A stretch of DNA of 64,000 bases from Rotaria sp. Silwood1. Taxonomy: Eukaryota; Rotifera; Eurotatoria; Philodinida; Philodinidae. Under the pieces are notes generated by a model. The model saw only the letters and a program-made list of their open reading frames with translations. It was not told the DNA's origin and ran no database searches. Positions within the stretch are counted from its first letter, which is position 1, and every line of letters begins with the position of its first letter. The position numbers were made by a program, and so were the translations under genes. Positions 1 to 12,600 of this stretch are shown here, in pieces. Location: the NCBI GenBank assembly GCA_905250075.1, contig CAJNOP010000015.1, positions 1,330,776 to 1,394,775 on the forward strand. The letters are read 5' to 3'.

Positions 1-879
1 TGAAATCAATAAAAAAATTCAATACAAAAGATTCTTTCAGCAACGGACAGCAATCTGATCGGTGGAAAATATAATCATTCTACGCGGAAAAAAGCATTCA
101 AATCAAAAATGCTATTTTGTGCATCATAAAAAATATCACAGTATTACGGGGTCAAGATAGCTATGCATCCTAAATAAATAAATAAATAAATATATATATA
201 TATATACATAAATCAGCAGAAAAATGATCTCAACTAATAACAATAATGATCAAATAGAAGGAACGAATAAACCTCATTACAACGGGTTTTTACAGGCTAT
301 TTTAAAAGTGTTAGTGGAATAATCAGCGGGGGAGCAGATTGTCTTTTCGTCACAGAAGGTACTTTGACTTTTCTCGTTTAATATTCTTCTTTTCTTTTAT
401 TACACGAACAACGAAAAATGGAGTGAATGTTGAGTAATGAACTAAAACTATCTTGTTTTTCTTCATAATCGATAATAATCATTTTTTCATTACTCAGAAT
501 CATTTTTCTATGAAGATTATCATTATTCTCATGAATTGTGATATTTTCGCTGATTAAACATATATAAAAAAAAGTTGTAAGCATTCTTGTATCCTTCAGA
601 GTCATTATTTCATTATGGAAAATCATGTTTCATCGAACAAGTATCATTTGTCAGTATGACTATCAGCTTTTCTGGAATGAAAATGGTCTTCCGTAGAGTC
701 ATGTATTGTACATGTGCGGAAGACATTCATCTTTGATCAGAGTGTCTTTTTTTCGCTTTAAATGCTAATTTTTGTCATTAGTACAAAATACTGTTGGTAT
801 AGCAACCATTATATCGAACGATCTACCAACAATTATTGCCCGGTTTGAATCAGATGGATTATTATAAACTCTAACTCAC
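1..879. other. Non-coding / possible intron at left edge
   Basis: No exon can be supported here. On the minus strand it follows the donor of the last visible glycogen phosphorylase exon, so it may be a long intron of that gene. I looked on the minus strand for the expected continuation (the conserved block after GNGGLG) and did not see it. The stretch is AT-rich and contains a (TAAA)n/(TA)n tract. Confidence 0.5.
171..208. repeat. (TAAA)n / (TA)n microsatellite
   Basis: About five TAAA units run directly into nine or so TA units. Simple sequence, no coding content. Confidence 0.85.
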
Positions 880-1681
880 CAAGACCGCCGTTTCCGAGTG
901 CTCCATCTGGTTCGAGCTCTTCTAATTCTTCAATATTCAAACCCATTTGATAAAGAGCTTCATCAACAGTATTTTCAATCCCTAGATTAATCAAACAATT
1001 TGATAATGCCCGTCCCATATGAAATTCAAGAGATAAATAATAGACACGCTAAAAAAGAACAAATAAAGACTTAGTTTCAAGCTGAGTTAAAATGAAAACC
1101 TTTTCATCATTCTCAAAATGATATTGATTTGTACGAATCCATCTACCAACAAGATGATCGCGAACTAAAATAAGAAATAAGTAAAGAAAATGAATAATAA
1201 TTTATTTTGAACTAACCTGTATAAGCTATGGATGTATAATAGTCACGATCACCAGCTATATCCCGATCTTTAACAATAGTAAAATGTAAATGACGATTAA
1301 ATATCTTTTTGACTTCTTGAACATTTTCTAACTATAATAATAGATTGGTTAAGATCAACTAGAATTTTCAAATTTACCATTGGAATATCACGAATACTAA
1401 TTAGTTTAGGACCTGAATCTCTCGGTTTTGATGTCTTGCTAGTTACATTGCTTTCAGATGATGTCAATTTATCTGTTATTACAGATGAATTTTGTTCATT
1501 ACTTTTATCTTCTTTATCACCTCCAATACGGTCTTTAATACTTTCAGTAACAGTTGTTTGAATTGTTTTCAATGCTGATTTCTATCAGAAAATAAATTTA
1601 TATAAATAATTTCAATAGATCTTTTAATGAATTATTATCAATATAATATTTCATCAATAAAAAACTCACCGCTTGTTCCAT
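880..1681 (-). CDS. PYG: Glycogen phosphorylase, N-terminal part only (5 exons)
   Basis: Glycogen phosphorylase releases glucose-1-phosphate from glycogen in the cytosol with a pyridoxal-phosphate cofactor. Exons on the minus strand: 1681-1670, 1581-1378, 1331-1217, 1164-1100, 1048-880, all with GT-AG introns in phase, giving 188 residues plus one base. Recognisable family blocks in order are [49 protein letters not shown] and ALGNGGLG. The first coding exon is only 12 nt (MEQA). Before the conserved start lies a Ser/Thr/Lys-rich extension of roughly 60 residues that vertebrate muscle and liver enzymes lack. The last visible exon ends in a clean donor (GTGAGT) right after GNGGLG, but no following exon appears in the 879 bp left of it. 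The catalytic and cofactor-binding C-terminal two thirds are therefore either across a long intron outside the window or lost. Identity of the family is secure; completeness is not. Confidence 0.88.
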
Positions 1682-4122
1682 GTTGAGTTATTTTTTTATT
1701 AAAGAGCGTATTAGCAAATAAGTCACAGGGTTTATTTACGCGTACTACAGTGAGTACGAAAAAAGATGAAAAAAGAACGCGATTGTGCTCTCCCTCTCTT
1801 CTCTTGTTATTAACGGTAGTAACACTCTGTATAGCCAAGAACGAACAGATAAAATAAACCAGGCAAGTAACGCAAAGAACGTTAAAGAGAAGAATTGAAA
1901 GAACAATACCATAAAAACAGTCTCATGTGAACATGTTAAATATAGAACGAAACAAAAAATCACGTGTCGTTCTTTTTTAATCGATAGTTATGATAAAATC
2001 ATGATAATATGTCCTTATAGTTTGTTCTGTTGCTGTAGGGATATTATAATCTCTTTCAATACCGATTAGATGATCAGTTGAATAAGAAAAATTATTGAAA
2101 AGGGAAGGTTATTGCGTGCATTTTTGTCATTTCTCTTGTAGAACAAGCCTTCTAGTAAAAATATTCTCCCTCATGAATATCGTTTTTATGTGTCTTCTGA
2201 TTTTTTCATGGGCTTGCACAGTACAGTGATACAGTTTTTTATGGTGATATTTATTTTAAGGTAATGAAAGATGATGAAAAAATTGATATAACATAGCTTA
2301 AATATCACTTCAGTAAGCAACAAGAGAGAGGGAAAAGAAAGTATGAACAAAATGTACTCGAACATATGAATGTTGGAAGTATGTCTAACTTCTGAGCGAG
2401 AATATATATATATATAGAAACAAAGGGAAAAGGAAAACTAAAAAAAGACTAGAAAAGAATTCCTGTTAGCATAAACAAAGATAAATAGATTAATGCTTGA
2501 GGTCAGAGATGTGGTACAGTGATTATGCATCCCCACTTTAGGAAAATTTTAATTTTATTCAGTAAAATTTGTATTGTATCGACTGTTTTCTTCTCCACGT
2601 CCTTCTTGGAACTAAGAACCTAAGTACACTAGATCGAATATTGATATGTATTAAAACTAACTATGTTGAATTTTCAGTCCAGTTGTGGATCTTATATTTA
2701 CTATTCTATTGTTGATGGCATATAAATTTTGGAATATGTTATGGAATTCTGATTGTTCAATTATCTAGTGACATATATGTATATATTTTATTTCTTCAAA
2801 AAATAAATAAAACCTAGAAATTTTAGTTGAATGAATTTTCGAGTTATATAAGAATTCTTATTAAACTTCGCAGATAGTTGTCATTCATCAATGAGCACGA
2901 TCATCACCGAAAAAAAACGATGTCCAAATGCTTTTCTATCATCTATGTTCGTGAGTTTCATTTCGACGATCATTGCTAAGGTTCACTCTTTCTGAACATT
3001 TATCGTATGTATTCGTATACACGTAGCATCTATTTAACTATGATATATGTATCATGAATTACGATCTAGTCTTTTCTTAGTTATCAACTTAGGAAGTTAT
3101 TTAGTTATTTACTCAAGATTAGTAATTCTTTCGACACATTGCTATAATAACTAATTACAATTAGAATCACTTTATATGATATTAGAACGTTTCGAATACT
3201 GCAGGTATCATCTCAGAACATCGCAAAAAGACTTCGTTCATCGACAGCAAGTATTGCCGATATAGTTATTTTGCCGAAATACAAAATTATCGAGTTTCGG
3301 CAATGTGAATTTCGGCGGAGAACATACTAACCAATACCATCATCCATCAGGTCTTAATAAGAATAATTCAATTTTTTATTATCTATAAATATTACGGCTC
3401 TTACAATGTACACTACAGTAAACATATTGATTATCCTATTGAGACTTTAGTGTTGAGCAAATTTTAGATTTCTGGTCAACTTTTAGCTTTTGAAAAAAAG
3501 TAACATTATAGCATCAGTGCAAGAATGTAATGACTATTTTATTACGAAACTTAAAACCCAAACTCTCGAAATTTAGATTTTTCTCGATATTGGTACATGT
3601 CCATACCATTTTTTTTATAAATCTTTTCTTTTGTTTAAAAAGTATACTTTAGCAGTACACTTATTTTAAGTAGAATAACTGTCTGTATTCAAGTCTAATG
3701 AAATACCACATATCTGTTTTTTTTCGCTTATTTAAAATAGCTGACACTACTGTCGTGAAATAAAGTAATTAATACCTTACGAAACTCTAATAGTAGAACT
3801 TAACAAAAAAAATTGAGAATACTAGAAATCCATATTGTCTTTTATTATAATACATATCGAAGGTTCTATTCGATACTTTATTACCATCGAAAAAATAAAT
3901 AATAATTTATAACTAAAAGAAAATTTGTTAAAACGGATATATTTCAAGTTATGTAGGTAAAGTTTCACAAGGATCTCATATTTCTATAGTTTTCAAAAAA
4001 TATTTTTGAGAAGTTTTGCTACTGCACATTTACATATGTGTTCTCCCGTTTTAATCCACATACTCCAAGATTGGTTTTACTACTATCGCCTCGCAATCAT
4101 TTGTATAGATTTAATATACATG

Positions 4123-4506
4123 GTAGCTCAAAAGTCACTTGGCTAGTTTTGATTGCGAACAACTTTGAATAGAAATAAGCACGAGAGCTGTAATTTTCAC
4201 TGTTGAAACGAGTAGACTTGAAAGCATTGAACCATATAAGAAACATGATATTTAACAACATTTTAGGAGGGTTTTGAAAAACTGAGGTTTTCGAAGTTCT
4301 TATAGCATTTTGAATTCTGAGTACATCAGTTTGTTTAATGTTGGTTTTTCAAAAACCTTCCAAAAACTTATGAATATGATGTTTCTTGTATGGTTCGATG
4401 TTTCTTCCAAGTCTTTCTTTTCAACGATGAAAACTGCAGCTGTCTTTTGTTGTTTCTATTAAAAGTTATTTGCAATCAAAAACTGCTTTGTGACTTTTGA
4501 ATCACA
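4123..4506. mobile_element. Fold-back (long inverted repeat) MITE-like element
   Basis: The left arm (about 4123-4290) and the reverse complement of the right arm (about 4330-4506) align over most of their length. Shared blocks include CAAAAGTCAC, TTTTGATTGC, GAACCATA, AAGAAACAT and GTTTTTGAAAAAC-type sequence. The arms have visibly diverged, so this is an old copy. No transposase is encoded and no target duplication is obvious. A fold-back or MITE-type non-autonomous DNA transposon is the simplest reading. Confidence 0.65.
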
Positions 4507-6582
4507 TTGTAAAAAAGAAACATTGCTTTTTAGATTTCTTTTTAATACCATACTTTCTATAATTAGTTATCAAAACGATAGTGAAATCTTTGTTAAATAC
4601 TTATCACTTCATAAATCATTGACATATTAGTGACAATGGTCTTCATATAAACAGCACACGATCAAATACACAAAAAATAGAGTGATATTAATTTAAAACT
4701 ATTCTTTAGTTTAGATTCTCTTTTTATCAAACAAGATTTGTAAAAAAAAAAAAAAAAGACTATACACTGAATCATATAAATAGTATAATTAAATGTCGAC
4801 AATCTAAAGAGACTATTCAAAAATTAATTAAGCACCATATGTACATATAATTAATATTCCAGAGAGTCGAATTTTGATATTCATGAAAATTTAAATTATT
4901 TCCAGATCTGAACGTAGATTGCCATTAAAGATTTAATTTTTTTCATTGGCATCCTAATGATGAAAACTTACCGAAATACTTATTTGAATTTAAAGACCCG
5001 ATATTTTTCATCATGTATATATCTATACTTCAAATATCTTTCCCCCGTTCAGTATGTCAAAGATCTAATAATAGGATCGAGGCTTATGAAACATTTCGTA
5101 TATTTGCATTTTACAAACAAATCAATAAAAGTATTACATGAAGATCAACGAAGGAGTTTTGTTTAACACAAGACATGACTGTGTTTTTGATTAATTACCA
5201 AGCTAAATAAAAGAATAATAATTTAAAATGATACATTGTTATAATTCTACTGACAGCTCGGTTTTATAAAATTAACTTCAAAAACATCAAGCATAAAAAA
5301 TGAGTTAATACTTAAATGGCCAAATTTTGATGATAAGCTTGAATGATAGTCAAAAAAGTTGTGTAAGCAGGAAATTAGTGTTTGAATGTAAAATTCGAAA
5401 TATAAGCGTAGAGCGTAAAATGTTCTATCCATTGATGCCTAATATTTTATAGTTAACATTGAACTTGATGAGCACAAACTTGCATGAGTCATGAGGATGT
5501 CACCAGATAATAGCGGCAGATCTCGGTTAAGTAGTAAGGTACTCGTCAATCTTTCCGATATTCGTCAACAAGAAAAAGCTTTTTTAAAAAAGAAGTTCAC
5601 ATTTTTGAAGAATGAAAAATTTTCTTCCAAATGAGCTTTGAATGGTGTTTTTGAGCAATATTCCCTTCTTAAAAAATAGAAAAACAAAATTTTACTTTAT
5701 TCATGGGCTACTTGTTGTAACTCATGAAGGCAACTTGATTGAAAATTTTGAATAATATAAACTGGAGAAGAAAGAATTCAGCACATTTTTATTGTTTAGC
5801 CAATATTTTCACTATCCAAAGATAATTAACAGCTGTTTTTAAAAACTGTTTAATGTAGAACTTAACGGTGTAAATTTTGGTATAAATGTCCAATTAATAA
5901 AAGTTTAGATTATTTTCGATTGCCAGGTATCTCATGAGAAGAAGTATAAAAAAAATGAACTTCATTTCAAAATAGATTATCTTAATGAAGTTTTCAGAAA
6001 ATTTTCAGTTTTAATCAGTCATAGTGTTTATTACTTATAAAAAAATTAACTATGAAAGAGAACTTTAGATCTGGAAAAAATTAGCGTGTTTTTAACACCA
6101 GAACATGTTCTTTTAAACAATGCGTAGTCGCTCTTTGAGCATTGTTTTATGTAGATGTCATAACATCCTAAATATTAAGAAATAACCTTGGGTTCTAATT
6201 TCCAGTCATTTTTCTGTACTGTTGTAGTTCATATTTTGAAAATATTGTAACATTTGAAAGAGCAAATATTGCATTTAAATACAGAATTTAGTAATTAGCA
6301 ATCAATCATTACTAATTACTAATTAATTACTATTTTAATATCAGAATTACTAATTTATACCAAAGTAAAGCCTGTAAAATTCTCCATTGAACGTTGCATT
6401 AAACTGCTTTTAGTTGTATCGTTCGATAACGAAAATATGGGTTAGCCACTAATAATGTGTTAAACTTTTTTCACCTTCTTTTGTATTGTTCTGTACCATA
6501 TTTTCTATATATGATCAATGTTTTACTATGGCCAACTAGTAGTACTATTGTTTATGTTTTCTTCATCCTTCTTTTTATGAGG

Positions 6583-6861
6583 TATGGTCAGATTTCCGAA
6601 AAAGGAAATTACAGAAATTTCTGAAACTTCCACAATCTTGAAAACTACATGGCAATGCAAATCAAAAGTTTTTAACAGTGTTGGAAATTTCAGAAATTTT
6701 AGAAATTTCACTAATTTCCGAAATTTCGGTAAGTACAGAATTATGGAAATTTTGGAAATTTCGGAAATTACATCATTTTGGGAAATACTGAACAATTCAA
6801 AACATTAATGTTGGAAATTTCCAAAATTTCCGAAATTTCCTTTTTCGGAAGTCTGAACACT
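6583..6861. mobile_element. Inverted-repeat element rich in GAAATTTC motifs
   Basis: The left end reads GTCAGATTTCCGAAAAAGG; the reverse complement of the right end reads TTCAGACTTCCGAAAAAGG. The interior is built almost entirely from the self-complementary octamer GAAATTTC and variants (GGAAATTTC, GAAATTTTGG, AATTTCCGAAATTTC). Open frames on both strands (6526-6795 minus, 6584-6808 plus) are by-products of this near-palindromic repeat, not genes. The element is short and encodes nothing recognisable; a MITE with an internal satellite-like expansion is likely. Confidence 0.6.
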
Positions 6862-7794
6862 GCTGCTTTTTATAGGACTTCTACTATTGAAATATTTGAT
6901 GCATGACATATCGAACATCAAAATCTATTTGATAAAAATCAATATTCAGTCAATTAATATGACTTATGATGAAAACAAAAAAAAACTCGACAGTAATTGA
7001 ATCGCAAAACTGTATTCATTCATATAAAAGAAATATTTCATCATTACTAAGATATATACACTCTTGGCTGACGTATGGCGTACTTTCTTTTACTATAAAC
7101 GCCATTCAATAACATCAAATGGAAGAGTGATAGTGACATGCACAAATCAGTACGTGAACTTATTCCATTTTCTGAAGCAATCACGCCATAATAAAAGTCA
7201 TATGTTAGAATTGATCGATTTATTTGTAAGAATCTAATATCTATTGCGAATATGGTGAATAATCTTCGTAGTTGCATTTATTTTCTTTTTAGTGCAAATA
7301 CACAAAGAAATAGATTTACGACGTTATTTACACGCATACAATAAGTGGATGAAAGGAAGAAAGTACTCATTTTGTCCTTAACGGCATTTTGTAATAGAAT
7401 AGAGAAAAGAAAAAAAAAGTGTACTTCGTTCTTTATTTCTATATTATCACTCTCCACATTACAGCAGTATGCAAACAACGGCGAAAAAAAAAGGTTATAG
7501 CAATAACAGAACTACATATCTCAGCGAACGAATGGTTTTGAGCAAGGGTACATTTATCATCCGACCAGAGAACAATGCAAACTGGTCACATGAGCACACA
7601 ATTAAAACGACGAAATTTAATATATAAGGCATGCTTTCAGTGACTTACCCCCGTCGTGCCTCTTTTCCATTTGGACACCGATCTATAAATACTGTTGATG
7701 TGCTCACTCCTTCTCAGAAAAAAAAAATATTTATAATAAATTTATCTCTTCGATCAAAGTTAGTCGTTATTCTTTGAGAATAACAATCTCTACC

Positions 7795-9243
7795 ATGAAA
7801 TCGGTAGATAAATATTTGGCATTTGGTTTTTAATTAATACATATTTCTTTTAACAGTTAAACTTTGCCTGTTGTTTTGACATTGATGGTGTTATTACAAA
7901 AGGTCCGAATTTCATCACAGTTGCTAAACCAGCTATTCAAACATTAATTCAACTCAATGTGCCTGTTGTATTTGTTTCAAACACATGTATGATAGAATCA
8001 GATAAAGCTAAACAATTATCAGCTATACTCGGTGTTACTGTAAGTTAATTTTTCACATGTTTGAACTAGATTTTATATAAGGTTTAATTAAATACAGATT
8101 CATCCTGAACAAGTCGTTCTTGCTCAAACACCGATGCGTACATTAACAGATTATCATAATAAACATGTTCTTGTTTCTGGACAAGGTGCAGCTGAAGAAA
8201 TCGGAAAAATGTATGTATTCTAATTTAATCTATAAATAAAAGAAAAAGTTGTACATTTATTATTTTTATTCAAAATAGGATTGGTTTTAAAAGCATAACA
8301 ACTATTGAAAAAGTTTGTGAAGCATTTCCAGAGTTAGATATGGTTAATCATATGAATCGAGCTAAATTAGTAAGTAAACAAAAGCAAAACGATTTACTTT
8401 ATTTTATATTTATTATGTATTTTAGAGTGAAATGATTAGCACTCAAGGTCTTGTTCATGATGAAAATTTTCGTCCCATTGATGGTAAATATTTATTGTTT
8501 TCTCTTTTCAACATCTTAATATTTTTCTTCAGCTATCGTTTTACTTGGCGAGCCAATTCAATGGGAAAGATCGTTACAAGTTATTACAGATCTTCTTTTA
8601 ACCGATGGTAATCCAGCTGTTGTACCAGCTGATTCAAACACTGAACGTGATCATATACCAATCATTGCTTGTAACAAAGATCTTGTATTTAAAGCTGCTG
8701 CAGATTTACCACGTTTTGGTCATGGTGCTTTCCTGACATGTTTAGAAACACTCTATAAAGTAAATATTTTTTTTTTCAATTAAAAAAAAAAATTTTAATG
8801 ATTCTTTTTTTTGTGTTTCTTTGTAGAATATAAGTGGAAACGATCTTAAATATACAGCATTTGTTGGTAAACCATTTGAAATATCTTATCAATACGCAGA
8901 AGCAGTAGCTAATAAATTGGCATTAGCTAATGGTTTACCAAAAATTGAAACAATGTATTTTGTTGGTGATAATCCTGATGTTGATATTGTCGGTGCAAAT
9001 ATGTATAATCATTTATTAAAACAAGGAATGCATTTAAAAACAAGTATTAGTGGTTATAATTTAATGTCGGATTCAAAATATTTAAGTGCAACAGTATGCG
9101 AATCAATTTTGGTATGCACTGGTGTTTATGATCCAAATAAACATAAACTTGATGGTAAAAATCCATGGAAATTGCCAACAACAGTTCAACTTGATGTTTT
9201 GGATGCGATTAAATATGTTCTTGCAAAAGAAGGTTTCCCATGA
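7795..9243 (+). CDS. HDHD5: Haloacid dehalogenase-like hydrolase, HDHD5/CECR5 type
   Basis: Seven exons: 7795-7803, 7857-8039, 8098-8210, 8279-8369, 8426-8483, 8533-8759, 8827-9243, giving 365 residues; all junctions are GT-AG and in phase. The HAD motif I is FDIDGVITKG with the nucleophile and general-acid aspartates at about residues 11 and 13. Motif II is VVFVSNT. The C-terminal Mg-binding motif is VGDNPDVDIVGA. The middle cap region and the tail ending LAKEGFP match HDHD5 (cat eye syndrome critical region protein 5), whose substrate is not well established. The first coding exon is just 9 nt (MKS). It leaves no room for the mitochondrial presequence usual for this family in vertebrates, so either targeting differs here or an alternative upstream start exists. 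Start chosen because ATGAAATCG is followed by a donor that restores frame to motif I. Confidence 0.92.
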
Positions 9244-9416
9244 TTTGTAAATTGTTAGAAATAGTGTAATATAAAATATTAACCCCATTGTTTTTTTTTA
9301 ATGTTTATTATTAGATGTCAGATGTTTATTTTTTTTTTATTGTGTTTCCAATTGAAATTTGTTGATATTTTTTGATGGTTTAAAAAATTATTTGTATATA
9401 TTTTTATAAATATATA

Positions 9417-9422
9417 AATAAA
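9417..9422 (+). promoter_or_regulatory. Poly(A) signal of HDHD5
   Basis: AATAAA, 174 nt after the stop codon of the HDHD5 gene. Confidence 0.6.
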
Positions 9423-9571
9423 GATTATGTCAGCTTTGTTGAATTCTAATATTTTTTTTATGGTATTCAATGAAAAATAATCGCTCATAGATTTAAAATA
9501 CAAGAAAAATTAGGTGACAATTTATTTCAAACGTTAACATTAACATTTAGTTTGAATATAAAAACAAACGC

Positions 9572-9645
9572 GGTCCCTTAGCTCAGCCGGTTAGAGCGCC
9601 GTGCTAATAACGCGGAGGTCATGAGTTCGATCCTCATAGGGACCA
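9572..9645 (+). tRNA. tRNA-Ile (anticodon AAU)
   Basis: A full cloverleaf can be drawn: acceptor stem GGTCCCT / AGGGACC with discriminator A, D arm GCTC..GAGC, anticodon stem CCGTG / CGCGG around loop CTAATAA (anticodon AAU), and T arm ATGAG-TTCGATC-CTCAT. The internal A box (TAGCTCAGCCGG) and B box (GTTCGATCC) are intact and there is no intron. A T run follows as the pol III terminator. It lies 328 bp beyond the HDHD5 stop on the same strand. Confidence 0.95.
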
Positions 9646-9647
9646 GA

Positions 9648-9656
9648 TTTTTTTTT
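9648..9656 (+). terminator. Pol III terminator of tRNA-Ile
   Basis: Run of nine T residues starting three bases after the tRNA 3' end. Confidence 0.8.
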
Positions 9657-12600
9657 CTTTTACAAACACTTGTTCTTTTTTTTATTTGTTGCATTCTCTC
9701 TTTTAACCAAACAGTATTCATCAGTTAGGTTTTGATGAGTTTTAAATTGCGTATCAAGATTTTTTTTCTTCAATCTATAACCAGCTGCAAAATTAAGAAA
9801 TTCGGTAATTTTTTATTTTATTCCATTAATACAACCAATTAATAAATAAGATTTAATAAAATGTGCAACGTACGACTTTTATTTTCATATACTGATTAGC
9901 ATAGATGCTTAACATGTGATCTATGAACATAGTAAATAGTTCTACAATACTTCTCTTCTTTCGCAAAACTGTTATTAATTACTTCCTTCTCGAAGTTTTT
10001 ACATTTGTATTTGAAAGTGTCTCTCAGTCTATTCAATTTTATCATATTCTCTTTTTCTATTTGCTCTGTCATAGTTCTCTAAAATATAATAGTCTAGTTG
10101 AATGACATCTACAATCCAAAGTAAACACTCGTCATGTGCTATAACCTGGATATTTCGTTCTTTCAAATAAACAATAGTATCTTGTGATGTATATTCGAGT
10201 GTATTATTTTGATGACGAATCATTTTATTTTGTCTATGATCAAGAAACGACGCATAAAAACTCCCGTTTGATAAATAGTATCTATTATATGTTCGATATA
10301 TTATCTATTGACAAGAACATGCTGAATCACCTTCAGTTAAATGTAACTAAAGTTCATCAATATTGTTCCCTTCAGTTGAAACGAGTACAGCCAATAGAAT
10401 ATATTCTTTTCATAGAAATTTTTTTCCTTTATATTGATCGTAATTCATGACTTTTAAATTACCATTTAAATATATATTCAACACGCGGATTTGGGTCTTG
10501 ATAAAAGTATACTTCGATTAATAACTCTCATATGCGTCGTCTATCAGTCAAGCGATGCATGATAAATAACTGAAATTTTGGGTTATCTCTATCTAGTAAA
10601 GACTATATAATGGATAGATCAATCTGTTCCAATGACATTTTACATAAATAATATGATGAATGTCATGAAGAGATATATTAACACTAATATGACATATTAC
10701 AAGCATTGATATAATAGTTGAAAGATGTTGCTTGTTTTTGTAAGATATAAAACAACAAATAATTATAGTTGTTGCTACATGACGTCAATGATAATATTTT
10801 CTATTTTTAACTATATTATCAGTATAATTTTATCTGTTTTACCATCTTGTGGATATTCGAACTATTAATACTTTTTCATTAAGATATATTTGATAATAGT
10901 TCTTTAGTATTAAAAGGTCTATTACATAGGATATATTTATAGAAGAACATAAACATCATAACAACAACAGTAGTTTTATAGACATTAATCATTACAATAA
11001 TCATCAGATCTATGCAAATTAATAACAAGAAAAAAATTCAACAATGTATAAATTATCTAAAAAAAATAAACTAAATGAGATCAATGTCAGCATTGATTCC
11101 TAAATTCATCTAAACAAATATTGTTTTTAAGAATACATAGCAACAAATTATGAAAAATATTTCTCCGATATTGAGTCTGAAATATATAAGAAACATCTCA
11201 TCTAATGAATCAAATAACTAAGCAAGAATAGTTTTTATATATGAAATTTTAAGATCTTACAGATTTTGAATAATCATAAAAACTCATCTTGTTTTGCACT
11301 GTATCCTGTATTTGAAGTTTTATTTTTCAAAAAAACTCCTAACAAGTTATGTTCAAATCTCTTTATCTAATCCAAAAAAAATCAAATGTTCTTTTTTTAT
11401 GAAACACTTTCATAAGAAAAAGTCTTTTTTTGAAAAGCTTGTTACAACAATCGATAGTTCAAATGATTTAATTTCGCGTATTCTTTTCTATCCAGGTCTA
11501 CCTTCATATAAAACTGTAATTTACCGTATTATATGGTTCTGCACTATGATCGTAAATCTACCTAATTGTATACGGAACAATACGATCATATGGGAAGAAA
11601 AACAGCGATTACATACGAGGACAGTAAACAAGCGTTTTCTTTCTTCGTGTACAGACATTTACCATCGTGCCAGTTTGACGTTAATAAAATATCATTCTGA
11701 CTGTGTCAGTAAGCAATTCAACATTTTGCTTTGGTACATCTCACTGTATCTATTGTCTTCATTACTCGAGAAAGAACATATCAACGTCTATCAGGACGAT
11801 AATTACTTTTGCCGAGAAAGTCAAAAGTAATACTGTATATTGTGGTTTCATGCCACTTGTGGTCGCAAATAGCGGTAAATTGCCGTTTGGTAGGAATAGT
11901 ATTACGACTATATTTTATAATGTCGTACATAGTTGATAACAGCTTGAAAATCGAGTATCTAACCATTTATATTATATTGAAATATGCTCATCAAACTACG
12001 CCTATCAAATGGAAAAAAAATCATCTAAAACGATGGTCCTTATTTGACCTGAGTTAACTATCTTGTTTCTGATCGATTTTTCTTCCGAGATTCTGATTTA
12101 TCGTATAAATCAGAAAATAAAGATCGCATTTACTGAACACTATGTACGAATCATATTATTGTTATATTTAATTGCTTGACTTACTCTATATCTTCAAAAC
12201 AGTTGTACCAATAATTGACACATTGAATTAGTAATATTCATGCAACTAAATATATAACATGAAAGATCATGTAAAATTGCAAATTTATAATTAATTAATA
12301 CATTAATGTATATTTCAAATAATTGAACACAAAATGATCCTGATAATATTAGGCATTCATTCTTTAGACCCGCCTCTAAAGTCAAGCTTAGCTCAAATAA
12401 ATTCCAATTTCATGGAATTTTTAGCCTTATATCATGATTTTTTTTCGGAAGATATTCAACAAACAACAGTTGAAAATAATTCATTGGATAACCCAAAACT
12501 CTCTGTTGGTCTTCACATTCTGTAGACTTTTTCTTTTTGAAATAGCATGTCAAGATGAAGAACATGATCAAGTGCTTTTCTAAATTCTTACTTTTTAAAA

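Larger units (their letters stand above)
1682..7794. other. Intergenic region, 6.1 kb
   Basis: Divergent spacer between glycogen phosphorylase (-) and HDHD5 (+). I find no convincing exon on either strand; the open frames present are short, lack family resemblance and have no supporting splice pattern. It carries two inverted-repeat elements (about 4.12-4.51 kb and 6.58-6.86 kb) and a short hairpin near 3.27-3.30 kb (TTGCCGAAA / TTTCGGCAA). Confidence 0.6.

Noticed and set aside
6526-6808. Overlapping open frames on both strands encoding repeated FRNFRNF / ISEIS-like residues
   Set aside because: They arise from the near-palindromic GAAATTTC repeat, which stays open in several frames; no gene features.
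11294-11966. Long plus-strand open frames (178 codons and overlapping neighbours)
   Set aside because: No ATG at the start, no recognisable motif, and two overlapping frames are open at once, which suggests chance in AT-rich DNA.
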